From positions 60,927,584 to 60,987,583 of the forward strand of contig NC_087062.1 in assembly GCF_963678635.1 (NCBI RefSeq): DNA of 60,000 nucleotides. Direction: 5' to 3'. The translations under genes were made by a program, and so were the position numbers. The stretch's first letter is position 1. The number at the start of each line of letters is the position of its first letter. Under the pieces are notes generated by a model. The model saw only the letters and a program-made list of their open reading frames with translations, did not search any database and had not been told where the DNA came from. Source of the DNA: Symsagittifera roscoffensis. Lineage: Eukaryota > Xenacoelomorpha > Acoela > Convolutidae. Shown piece by piece: positions 24,320 to 32,931 of this stretch.

Positions 24320-24442
24320 TTCTATATATGGAAGTTATACCAAATGAGGAATGTTTTGTATGAAGTTTACATATACCGAAACCAGGTAGGCGTTACTTCT
24401 CCTATATAAATCTACAATTCTCAGCAAAAATAATTCTTCCCA
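24320..24442. promoter_or_regulatory. Divergent promoter between two cargo genes
   Basis: TATATAAA on the plus strand at 24,403-24,410 lies 33 bp before the ATG at 24,443. A minus-strand CATATATAGA at 24,321-24,330 lies about 95 bp before the ATG at 24,226. This fits a compact bidirectional promoter. Confidence 0.5.
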
Positions 24443-24766
24443 ATGGCTGCTGCTATGTGTCAAGCCCTTCCCAGCTTTTATTCAGATTATTGTAAAAAAT
24501 TGCTATTTATTTCCGTTACCAGTGATTTTTACGAAAAATACATAGTAACACATGATTATTGTGTCTCTACCCACAACTCTTTATGTTTTTTGGAAAATTT
24601 TAAGTTCCATTTGGTTTTAATAGGAATATCTCTTAGCCAAATTTTTCAGAGAATAGATAAATATGTTCATATATATCAAGAAATTGACTGTCTTTACACT
24701 TTGTTCAAACACAGATTCTATTCAAGTATTGTTACGTCAAGCGGAGAAATCAGCTTAGACGAGTAG
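24443..24766 (+). CDS. Unrecognised small cargo protein, perhaps PC4-like
   Basis: 107 residues (MAAAMCQALP...) with a TATA box 33 bp upstream, so a very short 5' leader. A segment near residues 55-75, FHLVLIGISLSQIFQRIDKY, has the strand-then-helix pattern of a PC4 C-terminus, but the match is weak. The frame ends in TAG at about 24,764; the same frame stays open for about 20 more codons beyond it with strand-like sequence, and the next open frame (24,802) overlaps that tail. A premature stop or stop-codon readthrough is therefore possible. No other function can be assigned. Confidence 0.45.
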   Translation: MAAAMCQALPSFYSDYCKKLLFISVTSDFYEKYIVTHDYCVSTHNSLCFLENFKFHLVLIGISLSQIFQRIDKYVHIYQEIDCLYTLFKHRFYSSIVTSSGEISLDE

Positions 24767-24801
24767 TTCAACATAACTTACGATGGAAAGGAGCCGAAAA
24801 G

Positions 24802-25029
24802 ATGCCTAGTATTGCAAAGAAACGACTAATTCGAAAAAAATTCAAGAGAAATTATTTATGTTCCAACCAGAAACTGGCTTCCACACAAACTCTTGGTTCA
24901 GCGTTTCTGGATAGAATTCGAAAAGTTCAAAATTCAAAATATGAATCTGATTTGTTTAAGATTCTTGATTGCTTTATTGATTGTCATGGTTCTGTGCATA
25001 GTGATTATGTAAGCTTTGTGATGAAATAA
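24802..25029 (+). CDS. Small basic protein or shifted tail of the preceding gene
   Basis: 75 residues starting MPSIAKKRLIRKKFKRNY, strongly basic at the N-terminus, then a mixed amphipathic part. It begins 35 bases after the TAG of the preceding frame, in a different frame. It may be a separate small protein from the same transcript, or the frameshifted continuation of the 24,443 gene. I recognise no domain. Confidence 0.35.
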   Translation: MPSIAKKRLIRKKFKRNYLCSNQKLASTQTLGSAFLDRIRKVQNSKYESDLFKILDCFIDCHGSVHSDYVSFVMK

Positions 25030-25104
25030 TCAATTGTTTTCAAATGTGCTCTTAAAAGTTTATACTGCTAAATCTTTAAAAACTAAGCTTTGGTTCAGGA
25101 ACAC

Positions 25105-25110
25105 TTTATT
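25105..25110 (-). terminator. Polyadenylation signal AATAAA
   Basis: AATAAA on the minus strand, 71 bases after the stop of the 25,181-25,846 gene. There is no other such signal close by. Confidence 0.45.
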
Positions 25111-25180
25111 CAAATGATAAAAAAGCAATTTAAAATTCAATTAGAAACTTGAAAAAATGTGTCAAAAATTAAAAAATGAG

Positions 25181-25846
25181 TTAAATTTCGAGTTCCTTGT
25201 CACTTTCTTCTTTATGTGCCACACCATGTTTTCTTCTAAACAGAGCTAAGTTATGAAGTTGAACCCTCACTTTTTCTTTCTTGTACCTTCTATCACGAAT
25301 TGTTTCAATTTTTCGCCAAACACGTATGGAAATTCTTAAGGGACTGAAACACTTCTTCGGATCTCTGTAGAAGATGTCGAAATCAACCATTTTTTCAAAA
25401 ATAGTCATTTGTAGTAAATGTTCATTTGTAAGCAAATGAAAAATATTTCCGTATCCCAGATCCACAACTTCATCAAAATATTTTTCATTTGAATCATATG
25501 AAAACCCGTGCTTTCTTCTCAAAGGTGACTTAGACATAGCCAATTCTTTTCTAAATTCTCTAACCCTTTTACTCTCGAGTTCTCTCCATTCCGAAAGATC
25601 TATGATAATTTGCTCACTAGCTTGGGAGATTTTATTAAATTTGAGAATCTTGACAGTTTCGGTGCCAATTTCAAACTGGATGCAGTAACTCGCCCGTTCT
25701 ATTATGATTGGTTTTAAAGTTTGAGAGAGATTTCCGTTTCTTCTAAAAATTCTTCTCATGTCGGTAAAATGAACTGAACTGTAGAAGATTTTCAAATGAA
25801 ATGAAATATATTTTTTTTCAGCTGTAGATTTTGCTGAATTTTTCAT
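25181..25846 (-). CDS. Protein with two PC4-like repeats and RRKHG motifs
   Basis: 221 residues from an ATG. There are two internal repeats. Residues about 52-105 contain ASYCIQFEI, then QIIIDLSEWRELESKRV. Residues about 150-192 contain VDFDIFYRDPKK, then RISIRVWRKIETIRDRR. Each has the PC4 pattern of strands, a DP turn, an I-S-I/L strand and a W-containing helix, and each is followed by an RRKHG motif (110-114 and 204-208). Human PC4 has IDIREYWMDPEG and GISLNPEQW at the matching positions. A TATA box lies 49 bp upstream, palindromic CRE sites about 390-460 bp upstream, and AATAAA is downstream. The frame is intact. Single-strand DNA binding is inferred from the family, not shown. Confidence 0.55.
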   Translation of the reverse strand: MKNSAKSTAEKKYISFHLKIFYSSVHFTDMRRIFRRNGNLSQTLKPIIIERASYCIQFEIGTETVKILKFNKISQASEQIIIDLSEWRELESKRVREFRKELAMSKSPLRRKHGFSYDSNEKYFDEVVDLGYGNIFHLLTNEHLLQMTIFEKMVDFDIFYRDPKKCFSPLRISIRVWRKIETIRDRRYKKEKVRVQLHNLALFRRKHGVAHKEESDKELEI

Positions 25847-25894
25847 AAAAAACTGAACTCCAAAAATTTTGCAACACTTGATTGACTTTACTTG

Positions 25895-25900
25895 TTTATA
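25895..25900 (-). promoter_or_regulatory. TATA box of the two-repeat PC4-like gene
   Basis: TATAAA on the minus strand (in CTTTATAAAC), 49 bp before the ATG at 25,846. Confidence 0.5.
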
Positions 25901-26232
25901 AAGAATTTTGTAAAATAAGAATTTTTTGTTGATTAAGGTTTTTCAGAAGGGAAGAATTTAATTGAAAACTATTCCTATTATTTACAACCCTGGTTGCGTA
26001 TCTTTATTTAGATTTCAAAAACTAGCAAAATAACTAAAATCCACAATTTTTTTATCAACGTCATCACCTTAGAGTTAGTTCTGGAATTCTGATTGGTTAA
26101 ATTTTAATGATTACTTCTAGAATTTAGAAGATTGAGAAAAATCTAGATGTTAATTGTAATGACTTCTTATAAAATTCAAGGATTTAATCTGTAGATTCTA
26201 AAAATTAGAAGATTTTAGAATTTAATGAATAA

Positions 26233-26305
26233 TGACGTCAATTTCTCTGGTGGAAATATTCCACAACTTTTACTGTTCTACAAAAGCTAAAGTGTAATGA
26301 CGTCA
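26233..26305 (-). promoter_or_regulatory. Paired palindromic CRE sites
   Basis: TGACGTCA at 26,233-26,240 and again at 26,298-26,305, 65 bp apart, each followed by TTTCTC-GGTGGAA. This is the full CREB/ATF consensus. They lie upstream of the minus-strand gene starting at 25,846. The surrounding 26.0-26.86 kb has no gene. Confidence 0.55.
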
Positions 26306-26879
26306 TTTTCTCAGGTGGAATTACTTTTTTATTACCTAAATAATTCAAAAGACACCTTCCTAGCTCTGTAGAGGAATCAAGTCAGACCCTCTGAATGGCT
26401 TTTTCAAATCATTTTTTTATTATGATAATTGAATATTTGTTACAAGAATTTTGTCAAAAATAATTTTTTCTAGCCTGAACAGTTTTTAACATATAAATAT
26501 AAATAGTTTTTTTTACGTGTACCAAAAATTCTCTCAAGAGTTTTTGCAAAATGCAAAAAAATCTGAGAATTTGTTTGGTATAATGCACGTTTTTTCTTTG
26601 CTTTTTCAAAAACTATGTACAATTTTATTTTTATTTCTTAAATGATAAGGCAAAAAACGCAAAACTTTAATGTAAAAAGCATGTTGACTTTTTGCTTAGA
26701 AAACTTCTATTTTGAGGACTTTCATCGCTATTCCCTATGTTAATACCTTGGTTTTCAATTGTTTCTGATCAACAGACATGTAAAAAGTAGTTTTTTGAAG
26801 GATTACATTTTGAATAAAAATTTCAGAAAGATTAGCAATTAACTGTGCAAGAAAAACTGTAATGATTTATTTCGGCAAG

Positions 26880-27400
26880 ATTCGCAAAGTGTCTCACTTT
26901 CTTCCTACAAATGCGAAAAGTGTTTCACTTTTTTTTGATAAAATGCGAAAAGTGTTTCACTTTTTTCGACAAAATCCGAAAAGTGTTTCAAACTTTTTGA
27001 CAAGATACGGAAAGTGTTTCAATTTTTTCGATAAAATGCAAAAAGTGTTTCACTTATTTCCTACAAAATGCGAAAAGTGTTTCAATACTTTTGACAATGT
27101 GTGAAAAGTTTTTCATTTTTTTTTGACGAAATGCAAAAAGTGTTTCAATTTTTCTACAAAGTGCGAAAAATGTTTCAATTTTTTTGACAAGATGCGAAAA
27201 GTGTTTCACTTTTTTTGACAAGATACGGAAAATGTTTCAATTTTTTCGACAAAATGCAAAAAGTGTTGCAATTATTTCCTACAAAATAAGAAAAGTGTTT
27301 CATTATTTTTGACAATATGTGAAAAGTGTTTCATTTTTTTTGACGAAATGCGAAAAGTGTTTCAATTTTTCTACAAAGTGCGAAAAGTAGTAGAATTTTT
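26880..27400. repeat. About 17-copy ~31-bp tandem repeat with a dyad
   Basis: Units of about 30-33 bp of the form GCGAAAAGTGTTTCA followed by a T-rich run and GACAAAAT. In several copies the core is the perfect dyad AAAGTGTTTCACTTT. The open frames across it (26,862-27,104 and 27,309-27,524) are repeats of the same motif and look non-coding. It lies between two cargo genes and is present once, unlike the inverted repeats. It could be an origin-like iteron array or an enhancer; the sequence does not decide. Confidence 0.65.
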
Positions 27401-27657
27401 TTTTGTCAAGATGCAAAAACTATCAGGTTTTATTCACTTGTGTTTAATTTTTCTAGTGTTTTTCCGAATATGTGTGCAAAAACTATTCGAGTTTCTTAAC
27501 ATATGTGCGAGTTCAGAGCACTAAATTAAGTTCTAATTGTTTTTCAATAGTTTACCCTGACCCTCTCATCTATTCTCATAATTAAATTGAAATTGAAGAA
27601 ATTAATTAAATACAAAGAACAAAAATAATACCAAACAACAATTATTTACAAAAACAT

Positions 27658-28155
27658 TTAATCAAAGAGCTGTCGAGCAGCCGAAGAGTTCTGGATGTTC
27701 TCTATAGAACGCAGAGCTGGACGAGGTTCCATTGCTGGTGGTTGTTGTGGAGATGGAGGCGTCATTGTTTCTGAGAAAACCTCATCTTCATCTATTGTGA
27801 TGGGGTTTTCGGCTGATCCTGCCTCCTCCCAAGGAAAGAGGAAGTCGTCGACTGGTTGAGCTACAAATCTTGAGTCAGGAATCTCGGGGTAGTTCATTCC
27901 CACATGATCAGAAACTTCCTCCATCATTTGCATTTCTTCAAGTTGGTTCTCTGTCATGGGAACTTGTGTCATATGATGCTCGTTGAAGTCCCTTCGCATC
28001 ACTTCCACCATGTGCCAGACTTGGATTGGGATGTCCATTCGTGCCAGAAAAACTCCAGAGACTGTTTCTCGCACTTGAATTTGTACTAGATCAGGCGAAA
28101 ATTCTTCAGAGTACATGAAGTTGCTGTTTTGCACTGAGAAGATCATTTTGAGCAA
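27658..28155 (-). CDS. PC4-like protein with acidic, proline-rich tail
   Basis: 165 residues. Residues about 13-60 read FSPDLVQIQVRETVSG, then ARMDIPIQVWHMVEVMRRDF: strand, turn, strand and W-helix (W47) as in PC4. The remaining 100 residues are acidic and proline-rich (ITIDEDEVF, PSPQQPPAMEPRP), as in an activation or interaction region. A weak TATA-like TAAATA lies about 80 bp upstream and a phased CCAAT array at 28,335-28,510. The frame is intact and the codon use is less AT-biased than in the neighbouring genes. Domain assignment is by eye. Confidence 0.5.
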   Translation of the reverse strand: MLKMIFSVQNSNFMYSEEFSPDLVQIQVRETVSGVFLARMDIPIQVWHMVEVMRRDFNEHHMTQVPMTENQLEEMQMMEEVSDHVGMNYPEIPDSRFVAQPVDDFLFPWEEAGSAENPITIDEDEVFSETMTPPSPQQPPAMEPRPALRSIENIQNSSAARQLFD

Positions 28156-28334
28156 TAAACTGAGTTGAAGAGTAAAAATAAGAAAGAGCTGAGAGTAGGG
28201 TAGCTGACGGAAGATAAGTTGAAATTCAGGTATTTAGAGCTGAGAGAGGAGGTAGTTGACGGTAGTTAAGTAGAAAATAAAATGATTTTCAGTAATGAGT
28301 TAGGGGTATCTTCAACTCGAATGTGTGGGTTTGA

Positions 28335-28510
28335 CCAATCAGAATTCATTTTCTTTATTTGGATTGTAATTGTGTCCAATCAGATTTCAGCTTCCTTTTA
28401 TGGGATTCTTGGATAAAAGTCGTGTCCAATCAGAAACATAGCTCCATTTTGGGTGTTTTTGTTTCCAATCACAAAAAAGTTCATTTATGTTCTAGTTGTC
28501 GTATCCAATC
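28335..28510 (+). promoter_or_regulatory. Five evenly spaced CCAAT boxes
   Basis: CCAATCA at 28,335, 28,376, 28,426, 28,465 and 28,505, four with the extended CCAATCAGA form. Spacing is 41, 50, 39 and 40 bp, near four helical turns. They lie 180-350 bp upstream of the gene starting at 28,155 and downstream of the one ending at 28,858. They match the NF-Y consensus. Confidence 0.6.
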
Positions 28511-28857
28511 AGAGAAATTTTTAAGGACTTAAATCTTCCTAATAAGTAAAAATATACACAAAAGCAATTGCAAAAATAAATGACCAAAAGTTGTTTGATG
28601 TAAAAATAAGTAATATTGCTAATATAAGTAACTAAAAACTAGCGAACAAGTAGCATCTCTACAGTTTTTTTTATCAAGATAATTGAATTTTTTGTATGAA
28701 ACCAATGATAAATTGCTGATTTTTGAGTAGATAGTCAAGTTCTTCAATTTTAATGTAAATTTAAGAGGATAACTCAAATTTGATGAATTTTTCAAAGCAA
28801 ATCTCTGGAAATCTGATTCCAAACCGAATCAAGCAGGATTTTGAACTTTGAAAATTC

Positions 28858-29301
28858 TTAAAGAAATGAAAGAATAAAGAACTTTGCTGGGGATTTTTTT
28901 ACAAATTTGAGTATTGGGTAGGGGATAAAAAGACTTTTTGATATATTATCGTACGAATTTTTGATTATTTGCAAATTCTCGCGAATAAACAAAATTTCTT
29001 TCCTTGTGAGGTGTAATTCAGCCGTAAGTTTGAAGCTTTGACACGCAATATGTGGATCACAAGTAAACTCTTTGATTGAGTAAGTTGCTCTGAAGAGTCC
29101 TTTACTTAGTCGGAGAACTCTATTTTGGACAACATAAACGTTCAAAAAATTGTGAAAAAAGTAAGATTCAACATCTATTTCATCAATAAGAAAATCAATT
29201 GGAATTTTTCCTTTTTCTTGTAAAGTAACTCGAGAAAATTCAGATGTTTTTGATAGACATTTTTCAAATATTGATTTAGTTTTTTTAAAATAATAAACAG
29301 T
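28858..29301 (-). CDS. PC4-like protein lacking a visible start
   Basis: The minus-strand frame is open from 29,301 to a stop at 28,858. It contains FRATYSIKEFTCDPH, then AELHLTRKEILFIRENLQ, again strands, a DP turn and a helix as in PC4. No in-frame ATG precedes this, so the start is probably in an upstream exon, as for the 22.75-kb gene. A further open stretch at 28,822-28,619 in another frame may be a shifted remnant of its tail but resembles nothing I know. The upstream end lies about 90 bp from the inner edge of the right inverted repeat. Confidence 0.4.
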   Translation of the reverse strand, partial: TVYYFKKTKSIFEKCLSKTSEFSRVTLQEKGKIPIDFLIDEIDVESYFFHNFLNVYVVQNRVLRLSKGLFRATYSIKEFTCDPHIACQSFKLTAELHLTRKEILFIRENLQIIKNSYDNISKSLFIPYPILKFVKKSPAKFFILSFL

Positions 29302-29391
29302 TCACTTTTAGAAAATGCTTGATTCTAATAGGATGATTTCCAACAAACAGTGCTACTAAAAGAATATTCAATTCTGATCATTTGATATTGA

Positions 29392-32300
29392 AATTGTTGA
29401 AAAACCAATGAGAAGTAGAACTCAGTTTTGGTTGGTTGACATAAAATTTATTGAAAATTCCATGACCATTGAAAGTCGATTCTGATTGGTTGATATCAGA
29501 AAAGATAAAAATTTCCTTATAATTAATGCTCGATTCTGATTGGTTGATAGCAATTTTTTGAAAACTCCATGGTTAGATTGGATAAATTTTATTTCAGCTT
29601 GGCTAAATAGTAAATCCATTCTGATTTTCTTTCACGTTAAAAGCAATTGGTTAAGAAATTTGCTTTTTTAATTAATTTTTATTCATTTTTTGAGCCTATT
29701 CAACTTTTCTTTTCTGAAATTTTGGGACATTCTAAATCTCCCATTTTTTCTTTTTCTACTTATTGAGATGCCGTCACTGGATAGAAATGAAAGAATTGCA
29801 TGTCTTGAATGTGGAAGAGAATACACTCGCTTACCCGCATCAAGACATCGAAAGCAATGTGGCGTTTTAAAGTGTTCCAATTGTAACTTTTATACATATA
29901 GTAGCGATGAACTTACTAATCATATCAAGAAGAAGCATTGTCAACATAATGTTAAGTTATGTGCTCAGCAGTCTCAAAACACACTCCAAGAGAAGGTAAA
30001 ATTGATATATTTTTAATAAAACATAGTAGAAAAAACTTTGAATAATAATTTTTTACTGAATCTGAAAAGACTATACACTAAAATTTGAAAAACTTCTAGT
30101 AAAAATTTACAGTTATTTTATCAATAATCTTGTTTTATCGTAATCAAAGGTTCTGATTGATGATAAAACCAGCAACAAACGAGTTCAAATTGTCTTGAAA
30201 CTTTTAATGGAAATCGATCCGAAAATCTTCCATCAACTGTAAAAACTCCATCGGTTGCCAGCTTGCGGGGATTTTGTTGCGATAAATTTGTAGCAGAATT
30301 GAATCACATACGCTAATGAGTGCTTAAGTATTTGTTGAAGTACTATAAAAAACTGAATATTTATAAAACATTGATTAATTGAAAGGTTTTACCTCATAAC
30401 CATTTTAAACTTTGCAAGAAAAGTGATAGTTATTGATCCCAAAAATTGTGTTTTTGCTTAAATAGTTCACGGTAGCAACTGAACAAGGGAACCCTGAGGA
30501 AGACATTTACAATTTTTATCGTAATATTCAGACGGTATCAGTTCTATTTTCATCTCTGCCAGCAAATTGTTTGTTCAATTGATACTATTTTCCTCCTAAA
30601 TCTCCAGTTCTGACTAAATTTTCTTGTAAAGTATGTTCTATAGCGAAAACATGTATTAAGCAGAAAGCAAGAACAACCTTAAAATATAAAACATTTCGAG
30701 AGAAAATCATAAAAAATGACTTTTTTCCCGAAAAAAGTGATAGTTATCAATACCATAAGTTGTATTTTTGCTTAAATAGTTTACTGTAGCACCTAAAAAG
30801 GGAAATTTGAGGAAGACATGTTCTTGTTTCATCTTTGCCAGCAATTGTTTGTTCAATTGATACTATTTTCCTCCTAAATGCTCCAGTTCTGACTAAATTT
30901 TCTTGCAAAGTGTGTTCAATAGCGAAAACATGCATTAAGCAGAAAGCAGGAATAACCTTAAAACACAGAACATTTCTAGAGAAAATCATGAAAAAATGAC
31001 TATTTTTCCAGAAAAGTGATAGATATTTATCCCAAAAGTTGTATTTTTGCTTAAATAGTTTACTGTAGCACCTAACAAGGGAAATTTGAGGAAGACATTT
31101 ACAATTTTTATCAAAATAATCAGACGGTATCAGTTCTAATTTCATCTCTGCTAGCAAATTGTTCGTTCGATTGATACTATTTTCCCCCTAAATTCTCCAG
31201 TTCTGACTAAATTTTTTTGCAAAGTGAGTTCAATAGCGGAACAATGTATTAAGCAGATAGTAAGAATAACCTTTAAGAATAGAACAATTCTACGGAAAAT
31301 CGTGAAAATTATGTTGCAGAAGCAACAGTGAGATAATCATCAGTTATGAAGAAGAATTTGTTGAATTTGAGCCAATATCGAATAAATTTTTAAGAAAAAC
31401 TTATCTCGTTTTTAGTCAATTTTAGCAATTAACTGTTCATTTTTCATCATTGATCTGAAATTTTGTACTATTAAGGTGAATAACTTCTCTGAATTTGTAA
31501 TTTTTGTACAAATTTGGGTTAATCATTGAGCAAAAATCTAGAAATTTTATGGAATATTGCTCTTAATGTTCCTTTGTATTGAAAGTCTAATTTCAATTCT
31601 CCCTGATTCAGTTAATTCAGGACAAAAAATCAGTTAATTGACCAATTAAAAGGTTGAAAATGGAAAATTTTTGACTAAGTTGAAAATTTTTATTTTACTT
31701 TCTTGAAAATTACGGTTATTTTCACTATCTTCTGCAAGTTTCAATTTCGATTCAGCTTTTCTGAGCTTTCTTGTTAATGTTGAGAATTTTTTTTTTATAA
31801 CCCGCTTTTTTACTCAAATAATGCTAAAATTTATCGTATTTCAATTTTTTGTGTGAAAAATTTGGAAAATCCATATTTCTATTCAAAGTTTTGTATCAGT
31901 GTCTCAACAAGATGCCAATTGAAATACAATTTGAGCTTAATTTTAAACTCTAAACGTATTTACTTTTTATTCAATAAGATCAAAAGCAACAAAAAAAATT
32001 TTTGCGAAAACTTTGAAATGTTCGTATTTTTTCCCCAAAAACTTGATTTTTTTGCAATTTTTTCCAAAAATTTGACTTTTTTCGAAGTTTCAGTAGGTTT
32101 CGGCATGAATTCAGGTAGATAGAAAGTAAGATTATCAAATAAATTAGATCGAATTACAATAAAACTTATAGTGTTTTAAAGTTTTTATGAAAAGTTTTCA
32201 ATTTTTGTGACAAAAACTCCAAGTTTTTGCCCAAAAACTCTTACCATTGACTTACCATGTACAAGAAAACTGAATACATAACCTTAATTTCACAACTTAC

Positions 32301-32925
32301 ACGTAATTAACCAGTAATATTTAACAATTAGATAATCCGAGCCAAAATTTTTGCGAAAAAACTAGACATTTCCACACAAGAACCAAATTTTTTTTTTCAA
32401 AAAACATGATTTTTTTCTCGAAGTTTCGTTAGGTTTCAATATAGCTTTTAGATAGTTTTCTCGTTGAATCAAAACTATAAAACTATAACCAAAACATCTA
32501 AACCGTATAAGCTAGCTAAGAAACGCAAGTATCGGCAAAATCGAGCTCAAAAATTTTTTTGAAACTTACCATCTTACCATCTGAAACTTCACCATCTTAC
32601 CATCTGAAACCGTACCATCTTAATACATAGGAAACCTATTCCCTATCTTAATACATAGGGAAATCTATTCCCTAATGAGTTCTTAATTCCCTACAATGAA
32701 TTTCTTAAAGATAGGGAAATCTATACATGGGAATTTCGGGCGCCGAAAAAAAAACTTACCATCTTACCATCTGAAACCTCGTATCTTAATACATTGGGAA
32801 ACCTATTCCCCATCTTAATACATTGGGAAATCTATTCCCTATCTTAATACATAGGTTGGTGACCGGATACTCCGGATACCCCCCCCCCCCCCCCCCCCCC
32901 CTGATCAGCTCATTCATATACTACT
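29392..32925 (-). repeat. Right terminal inverted repeat of the element
   Basis: Reverse complement of 17,167-22,489 apart from indels. It contains the zinc-finger gene, a ~290-bp direct repeat in about three copies (from about 30,425, 30,735 and 31,010; one copy on the left at about 20,090-20,395), the ATGTATTAAGATAGGG repeats and the C-tract at 32,880-32,901. From 30.25 kb to the end I see no gene; the open frames at 30,747-31,157 and 31,853-32,122 lie in these repeats. Confidence 0.85.
29768..30242 (+). CDS. Two-exon C2H2 zinc-finger protein, right-arm copy
   Basis: Exon 1 is 29,768-29,995 and exon 2 is 30,150-30,242, with the same splice sites and length (106 residues) as the left-arm copy. 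All zinc ligands are kept. All seven base differences from the left copy in exon 1 change the protein (for example H to P, M to K, P to T, mostly around the fingers), and exon 2 has two replacement and two silent changes. A TAA in the intron sequence would stop an unspliced reading, so splicing at 30,150 is needed for exon 2 to be read. Both copies seem able to encode full proteins. Confidence 0.65.
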
Positions 32926-32931
32926 CCCGAG
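32926..32931 (+). other. Right 6-bp target-site duplication (CCCGAG)
   Basis: CCCGAG directly follows the element's ATACTACT end and continues ATAACGGAAATTAGG. The same continuation follows the single CCCGAG in the empty sites. Confidence 0.9.

Larger units (their letters stand above)
17167..32925. mobile_element. Polinton/Maverick-like 15.8-kb element with PC4-like cargo
   Basis: The ends are AGTAGTATATGAGTGAG at 17,167 and the reverse complement of AGTAGTATATGAATGAG at 32,909-32,925, each followed inward by TGATCAG and a long G-tract. A perfect 6-bp target duplication flanks it. The inverted repeats are about 5.3 kb (left, enlarged by an internal 1.27-kb duplication) and 3.5 kb (right). 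Size, 6-bp duplication, AG...CT termini and long inverted repeats fit Polintons/Mavericks. I see no DNA polymerase B, retroviral-type integrase, packaging ATPase, protease or capsid gene, so it is either non-autonomous or a different, undescribed group. The central 6.9 kb holds small unrecognised and PC4-like genes. Two frames look damaged, so this copy may be dead. Insertion followed the ~10-kb host duplication, since the sister copy has an empty site. Confidence 0.85.

Noticed and set aside
26880-27400. CRISPR array
   Set aside because: Eukaryotic context, no distinct spacers; the units are contiguous degenerate tandem repeats.
26862-27524. Frames rich in KVFxFF repeats
   Set aside because: Produced by the ~31-bp tandem array.
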